Assembly: GCA_944381485.1 (NCBI GenBank)
Contig: CALWLI010000010.1
Coordinates: 172,955-236,954 of the forward strand
Source of the DNA: an uncultured Lachnospiraceae bacterium
Lineage (GTDB): Bacteria > Bacillota > Clostridia > Lachnospirales > Lachnospiraceae
DNA: 64,000 bases
Direction of reading: 5' to 3'
A program made the translations under genes and the position numbers. The notes below the pieces were generated by a model, which did no database searches, was not told the origin of the DNA, and was given only the letters and a program-made list of their open reading frames with translations. Numbering within the stretch: the first letter of the stretch is position 1; each line of letters starts with the position of its first letter. Below are positions 55,252 to 64,000 of this stretch, piece by piece.

Positions 55252-57873
55252 TCAGCCTTCCTCCGATGTCCTTAATTTATGAAATATCTGTTTCCTCTCG
55301 TATGGAGTTCCCTTAAGCGGAAGTGAGGTCTGAAATTCTCCGTTATACTTGTAGTAGGCCCCTGCCACAGCCGGAGCTGTGGGTATGGAGGTTATCTCTC
55401 CCACTCCTATTGCTCCGTGGGCCTCCTTTATACCGCTTTTTTCTACAACTATGGCCTCCACATCAGGAGTTTTGTCTGCTCTGAAAAGTCCCAATGTCCC
55501 GAATTTTGCCTTGGGCACACAATTTTCAATGGGATACTTTTCCGTAAGGGCATATCCCAGAGACATTACCACTCCTCCTTCTATCTGTCCCTCCACAGCT
55601 CTCGGGTTTATGGCCTTGCCCACCTCATGGGCCGCCACTATCTTCTTTACAGTGCCGTCATCGTTTAATATGCACATCTGGGTGGCATAGCCGTAGGCCA
55701 CATGAGATACAGGATTCGGCTTGTCCAAACCCATAAGATCTGTCTTTGTTCTCCACTCTCCGTAATACTCTCTTCCGTTAAGCTTTGACAGATCATTGTC
55801 CGGTATGAGCTCCATGTCCTCCTTTATCTTCTCACAGGCTCTCCTGCAGGCCTCTCCGGTGATCAAAGTCTGCCTTGAGCCTGAGGTTGTACCTGAATCC
55901 GGAGAGGTTGAGGTGTTGGGGTTGTGCCACTGAACTTTTGCGGGACCTATTCCCAGCTCGGCGCATATTATGTGAGTCAGCACAGTGGCAAGCCCCTGTC
56001 CCATACAGGTGGCTCCGGTCCTTATATGTACCTTTCCCCCGTCGATCACAAGTCTGCATCGCCCGGTGTCCGGGAGTCCGACTCCCACACCTGCATTCTT
56101 CATGGCACAGGCTATGCCCACATATTTATTCTCCGGAGAATAGAATTCATCCTTAACTGCCATCAGCGTCTCCACCAGTCCCGTTGAACTGTCGGCTATC
56201 TGTCCGTTGGGAAGCACCTGACCCGGACGTATGGCATTTTTCATTCTGAATTCCCAGGGATCCATTCCCACAAGCTCCGCCAGCTTATTTATATTCATCT
56301 CTGTGGCAAAACAGGTCTGAGTGACCCCAAATCCTCTGAAGGCACCTGCCGGAGGATTGTTGGTGTATACAGCTTTACCGTCAATATCAATGACTTGATA
56401 ATTATACGGTCCCGCAGCATGGGTACAAGCCCTCTGAAGCACAGGCCCTCCAAGGGAGGCATAGGCTCCGGTATCCGCAACCACCACGGCCTTCATGGCT
56501 GTAAGCCTTCCCTTCTCATCGCAGGCTGTGGTCATATCTATGCTCATGGGATGTCTCTTCGGATGGACCAGTATGCTCTCCTGTCTTGACAGCTTGCACT
56601 TCACTATCCTCTTTGTTATGAAGGCCACCAAGGCTGCATGGTGCTGCACCGTGACATCCTCCTTGCCTCCGAAGCCTCCTCCCACATATTTGTTCTCAAC
56701 TATGATCTTTGACGGTTCCAGTCCAAGGAGCAAGGATATCTCCCGTCTTGTGTCATAGACACTCTGATCTGATGAAAACACCAGGACTCCGTCCTCCAGG
56801 GGCATTGCCACCGAACACTCCGGTTCCAGAAAGGCGTGCTCGGTCCAAGGGAGCTCATAATGGTTTGTGACCTTGTATTTTGATGCCTCTATAACCTCAT
56901 CGGCGTTTCCTCTCATCAAATGCTCATGGCTGAGGATATTTCCGTCCTTATGTACGAGGACTGCCCCCTCCTTAAGGGCCTCAGCAGGGCAGGTTACAGG
57001 TTCAAGCGCCTCATACTCAACCTTCACAAGCTTTTTTGCCTGCTCTAAGGTCTCATTATTTTCGGCTGCCACTATAGCTATGGTGTCTCCGAGATAGTGA
57101 GTTATTCCCCCCTCCCGGATGAAGGTATTCCAGTCCTGTTTCAGGTGTCCTACCTTGTTGCTCCCCTTTTCAGGTACATCCTTGTAGGTGAGCACACATA
57201 CTACTCCCGGGAGCTTTTCCGCCTCCGACGTATCTATTTTAAGCACCCTTGCTCTGGGATACTCGGACCTTACCGCCGAGGCAAATATCATTCCCGGAAG
57301 ATCAATGTCATCGCAAAACTGAGCCATGCCCAGGATCTTTTTTCTTCCGTCTACCCTCTGCAGAAATTGTCCCACAGATATGCCGTCCTGCCTGAGCTCC
57401 GGGACTTTAATGTCCTCTCTCAGCATCACAGCTGCCAGCTCAATGGCATCCATTATCTTTTTGTAGCCTGTACAGCGGCAGATATTGTTTCTTATGGCAT
57501 AGGCTATCTGAGCTCTGTCAGGTTTCGGGTTTATGTCCAGAAGGCTCTTTGCGCAGAGCACCATCCCGGGAATGCAAAATCCGCACTGCACAGCACCCGC
57601 CTCATTAAACGCGTAGGTGTAAACCTCCTTCTCCCTGTCTGAAAGCCCCTCCACAGTAAGGATATCTCTTTCCTCAAATTTTTTTGCAGGCTGCACACAT
57701 GCCTTTACAGGCTTTCCGTCTATAAGGACGGTGCAGGTACCGCATACTCCCTCAGAGCAGCCGTCCTTCACTGATTTGAGCTTGCAGTCATTTCTGAGGA
57801 TGTCCATCAGTTTTCGGGACTCCTCAGCCTCGATCTCCACCCCGTTTATCTTCAATTTGACTTTTGCACACAT
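55252..57873 (-). CDS. Selenium-dependent xanthine dehydrogenase
   Basis: This 873-residue single-chain enzyme has two N-terminal [2Fe-2S] sites (C39, C44, C47, C59; then QCGFCIPGM and NNICRCTGY) and a molybdenum hydroxylase domain (VGGGFGGKEDV, AFRGFGVTQ, TGATCMGQGLATV, HEVGKAINP). There is no FAD domain in it. This architecture belongs to the selenium-dependent xanthine dehydrogenases, which carry a labile selenium on the cofactor. It would hydroxylate purines such as xanthine/urate or hypoxanthine. It lies between ygfK and the enolase-type gene; no FAD subunit is adjacent, so YgfK may take up or supply the electrons. Confidence 0.92.
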   Translation of the reverse strand: MCAKVKLKINGVEIEAEESRKLMDILRNDCKLKSVKDGCSEGVCGTCTVLIDGKPVKACVQPAKKFEERDILTVEGLSDREKEVYTYAFNEAGAVQCGFCIPGMVLCAKSLLDINPKPDRAQIAYAIRNNICRCTGYKKIMDAIELAAVMLREDIKVPELRQDGISVGQFLQRVDGRKKILGMAQFCDDIDLPGMIFASAVRSEYPRARVLKIDTSEAEKLPGVVCVLTYKDVPEKGSNKVGHLKQDWNTFIREGGITHYLGDTIAIVAAENNETLEQAKKLVKVEYEALEPVTCPAEALKEGAVLVHKDGNILSHEHLMRGNADEVIEASKYKVTNHYELPWTEHAFLEPECSVAMPLEDGVLVFSSDQSVYDTRREISLLLGLEPSKIIVENKYVGGGFGGKEDVTVQHHAALVAFITKRIVKCKLSRQESILVHPKRHPMSIDMTTACDEKGRLTAMKAVVVADTGAYASLGGPVLQRACTHAAGPYNYQVIDIDGKAVYTNNPPAGAFRGFGVTQTCFATEMNINKLAELVGMDPWEFRMKNAIRPGQVLPNGQIADSSTGLVETLMAVKDEFYSPENKYVGIACAMKNAGVGVGLPDTGRCRLVIDGGKVHIRTGATCMGQGLATVLTHIICAELGIGPAKVQWHNPNTSTSPDSGTTSGSRQTLITGEACRRACEKIKEDMELIPDNDLSKLNGREYYGEWRTKTDLMGLDKPNPVSHVAYGYATQMCILNDDGTVKKIVAAHEVGKAINPRAVEGQIEGGVVMSLGYALTEKYPIENCVPKAKFGTLGLFRADKTPDVEAIVVEKSGIKEAHGAIGVGEITSIPTAPAVAGAYYKYNGEFQTSLPLKGTPYERKQIFHKLRTSEEG

Positions 57874-57915
57874 GATCTGTCCTCCGCTGTACGTCTTTAA
57901 ACATAAAGCTGTATA

Positions 57916-60915
57916 CTATATGATCAGCCAATCGTAGTTTTTATATACCGAATCTATAATATCGGTAAGCCCCTTGTAGAGCCTTGAGTTCTCTCCTACC
58001 CTATAATCTGATCTTGTCCCTGCAAGTCTCATGACAGCGCCGCCTTCTCTGTCTTTAAAATAGAATCCGTCATTTTCAGAGCTGTCCATGTCTTTTTCAC
58101 AGGCAAAAAGTGTAAATTTGTTCTTGTAGGGAGCTGAGGCATAGGGACAGAAGGTCTCGCAGTTTCCGCACTCATTACACATATAATCTATGTGGAGTAT
58201 CTGAGTCTTCCCCTCAGCTGTCTTTATTCCTATGTTTGCCCTGTTGGGACAGACATCGACACAGCTTTCGCATATACGGTCACAGCTAAGGCATCTTGTG
58301 CTTTCAGGAGACTCTGATTTTTCTTTAAGTACACCCTTCTTTGCGTATATCTCTTCCTCTGTAGAGACAGAGCTCCTGTCCTCGGAAAGACCGATACCTG
58401 CAATGTCTTCCGCCGCTCTCTTTGCACTTGCTATGCACTTTACCACTACTGATGCTCCCTCGGCGCCGTCTCCGACAGCATAAATATTTTTGATACAGGT
58501 CTCCCCGGTCTCCGGATCCGTGCGAGGGAATCCCTTCTCATCGACCTCTATTCCGTTCAAGCCATAAAAGTCCTTTTCTATCTTCTCACCTATGGCCGCA
58601 ATCAGAGTATCACAGCATAGTTTCACTTGATCTTCTGTCTCAAATACTGTCCTTCTTCCTGAGGCGTCATAATCCCCAAGCTCCATTTTCTTACAGAGAA
58701 GGCTTCCGTTTTTGAAGGATACAGGGGAGAGCAGTTCCTTAAATTCCACTCCGTCTCTCAAGGCCTCCTTCAGTTCTTCCTCATCTGCAGGCATGTTTCT
58801 GCGGTCTCTCCTGTAAACAAGATATACATTTTTTACTCCGGGTGCTCTCTTTGCCGCCCTTGCAGTATCCATGGCGGTATTTCCTCCGCCTACTACGATA
58901 ACATTTTCCCCTAAGCTGAGTTTTCCTGACTTGAGTTTATACTCTTTGAGGAAGGAGAGGGCGTTTACAGCACTGCCCTCCTTAAGGGGAAGCGGTGTAT
59001 TCCTGTGGGCTCCTATCGCCAGAATGCAGGCATCATATTTCTCATTTGAAATAAGCTCTGCAATATTTTTTATCTCTCTTCCGGTCTCGAATCGTACACC
59101 CATAGCTTTTGTAAGCTCCACGTCTTTTTCTATGTCCTCAGAGCTTATCCTGAATTCAGGGATAACATTGGCAGGGACTCCTCCCGGCCTTTCTTCCTTT
59201 TCGTATACAGTGACCTCGGCTCCCGCCTTCGAGAGAAAATAAGCTGCGGATATTCCTGCAGGTCCGCCACCTATCACACCTATCTTTTTGCCCTCAGCCT
59301 TTGAGCCGTGGTATTTTTTTCTCTCTCCTTTTCTTATCTCCTCAAGGAGCTTTTCATATCCTCCCCTTGCAGCCAAAAGCTTGGTCTCCCTTATATCCAC
59401 AGGCTCCTCATAGAAATTTCTTGTACATTTTGACATGCATCCGTGAGGGCATATGGTTCCCGTTATGAATGGAAGAGGGTTCTTATCGACTATGACTTTT
59501 AAGGCCTCAAGAGGCTTGTTCTCTCCCATCAGCCTTACATAGGATGTGATATCCTGGTGTATGGGACAGGCCTCTTTGCAGGGCGCCATAAAGCAGTCCA
59601 CCAAGGGGACCTTCCTGTCTGTCTTTCTTGATGGAAGAGGTTTTACGGCTTTTGTGTGATGTTTATCCTTTTTTGCCTCCTCAAAGAGCTCCTCAAGAGC
59701 TTTTGTATTTATTCCGTCAAAGCTTTCCGGCTCCGAATAGAGCTCCGCTATCTGCTTAAGCCTCTGATACCCTCCGGATTTGAGAAGGGTGGTGGCCATG
59801 GTCACAGGCCAAATACCTGTATCTGTGACCTTCTTTATATTGAAGTAATCGCAGCCTCCTGAATAAGCTATCCTCAGTTTTCCGGAAAAATCCTTTGAAA
59901 GCTTAAGTGCCACACCCAGAGAAAGAGGATAGAGGGCCTTTCCTGACATGTACATCTCCTCCGAAGGAAGTTCATTTCTCTTCACATCCACCGGGAAGGT
60001 GTTGGTGATCTTTACGCCGAAGGCCAAATGCTTCTCCTCAGCCGACTTTTTAAGCCTCTCAAGCATGGGTACAGCGTCTTCGTATTGGAGATCATCCTTA
60101 AAATGGAAATCTGTGAAAGCTATATAATCATATCCCATCTCATCCAATATCTTTCTTGCGGTATCGTATCCCAAAAGAGTAGGGTTGCATTTTATAAAGG
60201 TATTCAGATTCTTTTCTTCCATGAGATAGCGGGCTATCCTCTCTATCTCCCCGGGAGGACATCCGTGTAAAGTAGACAGGGTGGCGGAGTTGCATATATA
60301 GGGAGAAACAGCTTCTATATCCTCTCTTGTTATGTTTTTGAATCTTCCCTCATTCTCTATAAGCCAAGCTCTGCACTCTTTAAAGACAGCCGTCTCTGAG
60401 GCATCCTTCATTCCCTCTATGAACTTGTCCACCTTCTCAGTCTTTATGCCGTCAAGGTCATATCCTACCGACATGTTGAACTGAAATCCGTCAGGGCTTC
60501 CCAGGCCCCATTCCTTTGATATGATCTTTAATATGAACCAGGCCTTTACGTACTCGTCAAAGGCCTCCTGAACTCTGAGCTCTGTGGACCATTCGCAGTT
60601 ATAGCACTCATCCTCGGCAAGTATGCAGGGCTTTGCCACAGGAAGATCCTCACCGTCTATCTTCTGAACAGTTTTAAGTTCAAAGAATCGGCTTCCGGAA
60701 AAATAAGCTGCAACTATATTCTGTGCAAGCTGGGTGTGGGGTCCTGCCGCAGGGCCCACAGGTGTCTCAAGCTTTCTTCCGAATATCTCAAAGTACTTGT
60801 TCGGCTCCGCCTTGAAGGCATGATTGACGCCGAAACAGCTTCCCTCCCTCTCGTATTCGTCAATGATCCTTTCCATAAGCTTTGAAAAGGGGATCGGAGT
60901 CATTCTGTCACTCAT
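57916..60915 (-). CDS. ygfK: YgfK: putative selenate reductase-like flavoprotein
   Basis: This 999-residue fusion has an N-terminal dihydroorotate-dehydrogenase-like barrel (KLETPVGPAAGPHTQ, DGFQFNMSVGYDL, STLHGCPPGEIERI). Next is a Cys-rich glutamate-synthase-type segment (CKEACPIHQDITSYVR), then NAD/FAD domains (GGGPAGISAAYFLSKAGAE, VVGGGNTAMDTARAAKR). Two 4Fe-4S sites (CESCVDVCP, CNECGNCETFCPYA) close it. YgfK has been proposed as a selenate reductase subunit and is required in anaerobic purine/urate use. It probably moves electrons between NADPH and the xanthine dehydrogenase. Confidence 0.92.
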   Translation of the reverse strand: MSDRMTPIPFSKLMERIIDEYEREGSCFGVNHAFKAEPNKYFEIFGRKLETPVGPAAGPHTQLAQNIVAAYFSGSRFFELKTVQKIDGEDLPVAKPCILAEDECYNCEWSTELRVQEAFDEYVKAWFILKIISKEWGLGSPDGFQFNMSVGYDLDGIKTEKVDKFIEGMKDASETAVFKECRAWLIENEGRFKNITREDIEAVSPYICNSATLSTLHGCPPGEIERIARYLMEEKNLNTFIKCNPTLLGYDTARKILDEMGYDYIAFTDFHFKDDLQYEDAVPMLERLKKSAEEKHLAFGVKITNTFPVDVKRNELPSEEMYMSGKALYPLSLGVALKLSKDFSGKLRIAYSGGCDYFNIKKVTDTGIWPVTMATTLLKSGGYQRLKQIAELYSEPESFDGINTKALEELFEEAKKDKHHTKAVKPLPSRKTDRKVPLVDCFMAPCKEACPIHQDITSYVRLMGENKPLEALKVIVDKNPLPFITGTICPHGCMSKCTRNFYEEPVDIRETKLLAARGGYEKLLEEIRKGERKKYHGSKAEGKKIGVIGGGPAGISAAYFLSKAGAEVTVYEKEERPGGVPANVIPEFRISSEDIEKDVELTKAMGVRFETGREIKNIAELISNEKYDACILAIGAHRNTPLPLKEGSAVNALSFLKEYKLKSGKLSLGENVIVVGGGNTAMDTARAAKRAPGVKNVYLVYRRDRRNMPADEEELKEALRDGVEFKELLSPVSFKNGSLLCKKMELGDYDASGRRTVFETEDQVKLCCDTLIAAIGEKIEKDFYGLNGIEVDEKGFPRTDPETGETCIKNIYAVGDGAEGASVVVKCIASAKRAAEDIAGIGLSEDRSSVSTEEEIYAKKGVLKEKSESPESTRCLSCDRICESCVDVCPNRANIGIKTAEGKTQILHIDYMCNECGNCETFCPYASAPYKNKFTLFACEKDMDSSENDGFYFKDREGGAVMRLAGTRSDYRVGENSRLYKGLTDIIDSVYKNYDWLII

Positions 60916-60934
60916 ATAAGCACCTTACCTTTCT

Positions 60935-62284
60935 CTAACCGTTAATTCTGCGGGCCAGCCTCTCGGCGCCCTCTCTCACCTTAGCCATCTCCTCTTCTTC
61001 ATCGCAGACTGAAAGCTGTCTGTCCTTCATGAGTATCCTTCCCGCGCATATGGTGGTAATAACACTCCTTCCGTTCATTCCGAAAAGTATGTGGCTGTTT
61101 ATATTTCCCTCATTCACCGGTGTGGGGGGAATATAGTCTGTGATTATCACATCTGCGGCATAGTTCTTTTTAAGTTTCCCCAGAGGAGTTTTGAAATATC
61201 TTCCGGCAATTCGGGCATTGCCCTCAAACAGCATCTCCGGCACCTCGGACCAGGCCGCATTGGGATCGCAGAGGTGATGCTTGTGAAGTATGTTGGCCAC
61301 CTTGTAGGACTCGGTCATGTCATGGGTATATCCGTCTGTCCCGAGGCCTGTGAGTATTCCCTTCCTGCATATCTCCATTGTGGGCGGGCATCCGCAGGCA
61401 TTTCCCATATTGGATTCCGGATTGTGTACTACCATGGTATCCGTATCCTTTATGAGATCCATCTCATGAGGATTAATGTAAATGCAGTGGGCGAGGAGAG
61501 TCTTTTCACCAAGGATATTCCAATCATAAAGTCTGTCCGTTATCCTCTTTCCGTGCTCCTTGAGACACTTATGAAGATCGTATATGCCCTCCGCAACGTG
61601 TATGTGGAAGCCCACTCCCTCAGGTTTTTCTTTCAGGCAGTTTTCCATAGTCTCATCTGATATGGTGAAGGATGCGTGCATGCCCATCATTGCCTTTACC
61701 ATGTCATTTCCTGTGTCGCTAAGCTTCTTTACATGGTTTATGAAGTCCACATTTTCTTTTATAGCTTCCTTGGATTTCTCCATTCCGTCTCTGTCAGATA
61801 TCTCATAGCACAGGCAGGTACGGACTCCCAGCTCCGACGCAGCCTCCTCTATGGCAAAAAGGCTACCTCTTATCTCCCCAAAGCTTGCGTGATGGTCAAA
61901 TATCGTGGTGCATCCGTTTTTTATACAGTCTATATAGGTTGCCTTCGCCGACAGCTTAGTGAGCTCATTGTCCAGATTCCTGTCTATAGTCCACCACATT
62001 CCGTCCAGTATATCCAAAAATCCCTTGGGGTCATATCCTTTTATACTGAGGCCCCTGGCCATGGCGGAATATATGTGTTCGTGGGCATTTATAAATGCCG
62101 GCATTATAAAGCCGCCATGGGCATCGGCAAACTCGCTGTCCGGATATTTGTTCTTCAGTTCAGAGAGCTTACCTACCTCCTTTATCAAGCCGCCCTCACA
62201 CAGTACGGCTCCATCCTCTATCATCGGCATTTCCGGATCTCTTGTAACAACTCTTCCATTACCTATAAGCAGCATTCTCGGCAC
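60935..62284 (-). CDS. ssnA: SsnA: putative amidohydrolase of the purine locus
   Basis: This 449-residue amidohydrolase of the chlorohydrolase/guanine-deaminase type has a metal site in NAHEHIYSAMARGL, FHIHVAEGI, HCIYINPHE and TDGYTHDMTES. It fits SsnA in length and context. SsnA is part of the conserved ygfK-ssnA-xdh set and could hydrolyse a purine-derived ring or amide. It is the first gene of the operon, with AAGGAGG before the ATG. Substrate not established. Confidence 0.92.
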   Translation of the reverse strand: MPRMLLIGNGRVVTRDPEMPMIEDGAVLCEGGLIKEVGKLSELKNKYPDSEFADAHGGFIMPAFINAHEHIYSAMARGLSIKGYDPKGFLDILDGMWWTIDRNLDNELTKLSAKATYIDCIKNGCTTIFDHHASFGEIRGSLFAIEEAASELGVRTCLCYEISDRDGMEKSKEAIKENVDFINHVKKLSDTGNDMVKAMMGMHASFTISDETMENCLKEKPEGVGFHIHVAEGIYDLHKCLKEHGKRITDRLYDWNILGEKTLLAHCIYINPHEMDLIKDTDTMVVHNPESNMGNACGCPPTMEICRKGILTGLGTDGYTHDMTESYKVANILHKHHLCDPNAAWSEVPEMLFEGNARIAGRYFKTPLGKLKKNYAADVIITDYIPPTPVNEGNINSHILFGMNGRSVITTICAGRILMKDRQLSVCDEEEEMAKVREGAERLARRING

Positions 62285-62372
62285 CTCCTTCTATAATCAT
62301 TATCTGTCATTTGCTTTCCGTTTTATTGAGATTTTTTGTAAAAAATACACAAGTATCCCCTTTTATAAGCTA

Positions 62373-62401
62373 ATATTAGCATCAAAAATTCCCATTTGCA
62401 A
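62373..62401 (-). promoter_or_regulatory. Promoter of the ssnA operon
   Basis: On the minus strand TTGCAA (62401-62396) and TAATAT (62378-62373) are 17 bp apart. The -35 box touches the left arm of the inverted repeat at 62400-62453. Confidence 0.65.
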
Positions 62402-62453
62402 TAGAAAATACAATTTTTTTAAGGTTATCTAAAAATTTTTGTATTTTTCTATT
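62400..62453. promoter_or_regulatory. Long inverted repeat, candidate operator of the divergent purine promoters
   Basis: The left arm AATAGAAAATACAA (62400-62413) and the right arm TTGTATTTTTCTATT (62439-62453) are reverse complements with one extra base. The inner AT-rich bases extend the symmetry. Each arm overlaps the -35 box of one of the two divergent promoters. A regulator bound here could control both operons at once; the YheO-type regulator next door is the natural suspect. Confidence 0.65.
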
Positions 62454-62479
62454 GAAACTTACTTTTTTTATGCTATTAT
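62452..62479 (+). promoter_or_regulatory. Promoter of the regulator-ygeX operon
   Basis: TTGAAA (62452-62457) and TATTAT (62474-62479) are 16 bp apart. The start codon of the regulator is about 40 bases downstream. Confidence 0.7.
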
Positions 62480-62521
62480 GTACTTGAAAAAGAAAGACAG
62501 CAGGCAGGAAAGGAGGCAGCT

Positions 62522-63229
62522 ATGAGAAACGATCCCAATGATTATCTTCTGGAAAGTCTTACCTTCATCGCCCACGGCATTGCCCGGCAATTCGGTACTG
62601 ACTGCGAGGTCTGCATCCACGATCTCACTTCCGAAGATACGGAGCACTCCATAATCTATATAATAAACGGACATGTCACGGGGAGAAAGGAAGGTGACGC
62701 CCCCTCGGGAATAGTCCTTGAATCTGTTGAGGCTCTCAAAAAGGGAAAGCTTTTGACAGACAGGCTCTGTTATCTCACAAGAGGCACCGGCGGAAAGCTC
62801 CTGAAATCCTCCACTATATTTATAAGGGACTTCTCGGGAAACTTTCACTATGTTCTCAGCATAAACCTGGATATCACGGGATTTGCAGCGATAAATAATT
62901 CCTTAAAGTCCCTACTGTCCACTGACGATACAGAGGATGCTGAAAAGCTGCCCGAGGCTATACCCAACAGTGTAAACGAGCTTTTGGACAGTCTCATATC
63001 CCAGAGTGTGGAGCTGATAGGCAAATCACCTGCCCTTATGAGTAAGGATGAAAAGGTGAGAGCTATTCAATTTTTAAATGATGCCGGAGCATTCCTCATC
63101 ACAAAATCGGGAGATAAGGTTGCTCAGAGCTTCGGAATCAGCAAATTCACCCTCTACAGCTATCTCGACACCAATAAAAAGCCTGAGGATAAGGCAAAAG
63201 CATCAAAGTCTGATGACAGAGAGGAATAA
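62522..63229 (+). CDS. YheO/DpaR-like transcriptional regulator
   Basis: This 235-residue protein has an N-terminal YheO-type PAS domain (about 10-115; FGTDCEVCIHDLTSEDTEHS, GHVTGRKEGD) and a C-terminal helix-turn-helix (LNDAGAFLITKSGDKVAQSF, then GISKFTLYSYLD). A related regulator, DpaR, controls diaminopropionate ammonia-lyase genes in Salmonella. Here it lies two bases before ygeX and divergent from the ssnA operon, with an inverted repeat between the promoters. It most likely senses a purine-derived intermediate, though the ligand is unknown. Confidence 0.85.
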   Translation: MRNDPNDYLLESLTFIAHGIARQFGTDCEVCIHDLTSEDTEHSIIYIINGHVTGRKEGDAPSGIVLESVEALKKGKLLTDRLCYLTRGTGGKLLKSSTIFIRDFSGNFHYVLSINLDITGFAAINNSLKSLLSTDDTEDAEKLPEAIPNSVNELLDSLISQSVELIGKSPALMSKDEKVRAIQFLNDAGAFLITKSGDKVAQSFGISKFTLYSYLDTNKKPEDKAKASKSDDREE

Positions 63230-63231
63230 AA

Positions 63232-64000
63232 ATGGAAGAAAACATCAAATGGGTTATAAACAAGATGCCGAAGACGGATGACCGTAATCTTAAGATCATG
63301 TCCGTAGAGGAGGTAAAGAAGGCGAGGAAGTTCCACGAGAGCATCCCGGGCTACGAGCCCACACCCCTTGCGGACCTTAAGGAGATGTCGAAGCATCTGG
63401 GACTTAAAAAGATATGCGTAAAGGACGAGTCCTACAGATTCGGACTCAACGCCTTCAAGGTGTTGGGAGGATCCTACGCCATAGCGAGATACATAGCGAA
63501 AGAGACGGGAAGAGACATAGGGGAGCTGCCCTACAACGTGCTCACATCGAAGGAAGTGCTTGAGGAATTCGGACAGGCCACCTTCTACTCCGCCACAGAC
63601 GGAAACCACGGAAGAGGAGTCGCCTGGGCGGCCAAAAGGCTCGGACAGAAGTGCATCATAAGGATGCCCGTGGGGAGCACTGAGAGAAGGAGACGCAACA
63701 TAGAGGCGGAAGGAGCGGAGTGCACCATAGAGAAGGTGAACTACGACGACTGTGTGAGGATGGTCGCTAAGGAAGCTTCGGAGTGCGAGAGAGGAGTTGT
63801 CATCCAGGACACCGCATGGGAGGGATATGAGGAGATCCCCTCATGGATAATGGAAGGGTACAGCACCATGGCTGACGAAGCGGGAGAGGAATACGGAGAG
63901 AAGCCCACCCATGTGTTCGTGCAGGCGGGAGTGGGAAGTCTTGCGGGAGGAATAGTGGGATATTTCGCCAACAAGTACGGAAAGGACGCGCCTGTTATGT
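63232..64000 (+). CDS. ygeX: Diaminopropionate ammonia-lyase (partial, cut by window end)
   Basis: The first 256 codons are in the window, starting MEENIKWVINKMPKTD; the rest lies beyond 64000. The protein is of the PLP fold type II. The PLP lysine is in SYRFGLNAFKVLGGSYA (about 77-82), and the region ATDGNHGRGVAWAA holds the phosphate- and substrate-binding residues. QAGVGSLAGGIVGYFA is the glycine-rich PLP loop. The enzyme splits 2,3-diaminopropionate to pyruvate and two ammonia, and is part of the urate/purine fermentation set. Downstream ygeY/ygeW-type genes may follow outside the window. Confidence 0.93.
   Translation, partial: MEENIKWVINKMPKTDDRNLKIMSVEEVKKARKFHESIPGYEPTPLADLKEMSKHLGLKKICVKDESYRFGLNAFKVLGGSYAIARYIAKETGRDIGELPYNVLTSKEVLEEFGQATFYSATDGNHGRGVAWAAKRLGQKCIIRMPVGSTERRRRNIEAEGAECTIEKVNYDDCVRMVAKEASECERGVVIQDTAWEGYEEIPSWIMEGYSTMADEAGEEYGEKPTHVFVQAGVGSLAGGIVGYFANKYGKDAPVM

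Noticed and set aside
55252-60915. Selenocysteine codons in the xanthine dehydrogenase or YgfK genes
   Set aside because: Both frames are open without internal TGA. The selenium of this enzyme type is a labile cofactor atom, not selenocysteine.

Overview
The window reads like the chromosome of a strictly anaerobic Gram-positive of the class Clostridia, most likely a Lachnospiraceae relative. The evidence is a hybrid-cluster protein with a ferredoxin, the paired NifU-like/GGGtGRT genes, class III fructose bisphosphatase, a selenium-type molybdenum hydroxylase system, ECF vitamin transporters behind FMN and THF riboswitches, a T-box leader, and four tRNAs that lack an encoded CCA. The family assignment is an inference from gene content. 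Most genes lie on the minus strand.

Layout. 0.1-1.2 kb: a DUF3089 lipoprotein. 1.6-1.9 kb: a compact type I toxin-antitoxin-like module, with a 27-residue holin-like peptide, an antisense promoter, a shared hairpin and a 26-bp inverted repeat. 2.1-5.5 kb: the GGGtGRT/NifU-like pair and a MATE exporter. 5.5-13.3 kb: a minus-strand molybdenum cofactor operon (MoeA-like, MoaC, MoaA, MOSC-MogA fusion, ModA, ModB, ModE-like, XdhC, YqeC-MocA fusion). 13.5-20.2 kb: amino acid permease, IMP dehydrogenase, L,D-transpeptidase, radical SAM protein, PepSY protein. 20.4-22.9 kb: tRNA-Gln, hcp with a ferredoxin, and three tRNAs. 22.9-29.7 kb: nagA, aminopeptidase P, a HAD phosphatase and feoAB. 29.8-33 kb: a T-box-controlled ABC importer, probably for tryptophan. 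33-42.2 kb: fbp, a hydroxyacid dehydrogenase, ribU with a creatininase-family gene under an FMN riboswitch, a second MATE exporter, a secreted Asp-rich protein, folT-mrp under a THF riboswitch, and HPr. 42.2-49.5 kb: queH, rpoD, SPFH/NfeD, an RNA methyltransferase, nadE and tcdA.

49.6-50.6 kb is a protein-free, AT-rich block of about 1 kb that folds by eye into many stems and ends in a strong terminator. I interpret it as a large structured non-coding RNA on the minus strand. This is the best candidate for something undescribed. pyrG follows, with its own promoter and a terminator-like leader hairpin.

52.6-64 kb holds an anaerobic purine/urate-type catabolic locus: ssnA, ygfK, selenium-dependent xanthine dehydrogenase, an enolase-superfamily gene and dihydropyrimidinase on the minus strand. 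Diverging from it are a YheO-type regulator and diaminopropionate ammonia-lyase (ygeX, cut by the window end). A large inverted repeat overlaps both divergent -35 boxes. The molybdenum cofactor operon at 5.5-13.3 kb probably supplies the mature cofactor for the xanthine dehydrogenase, so the two loci form one functional system.
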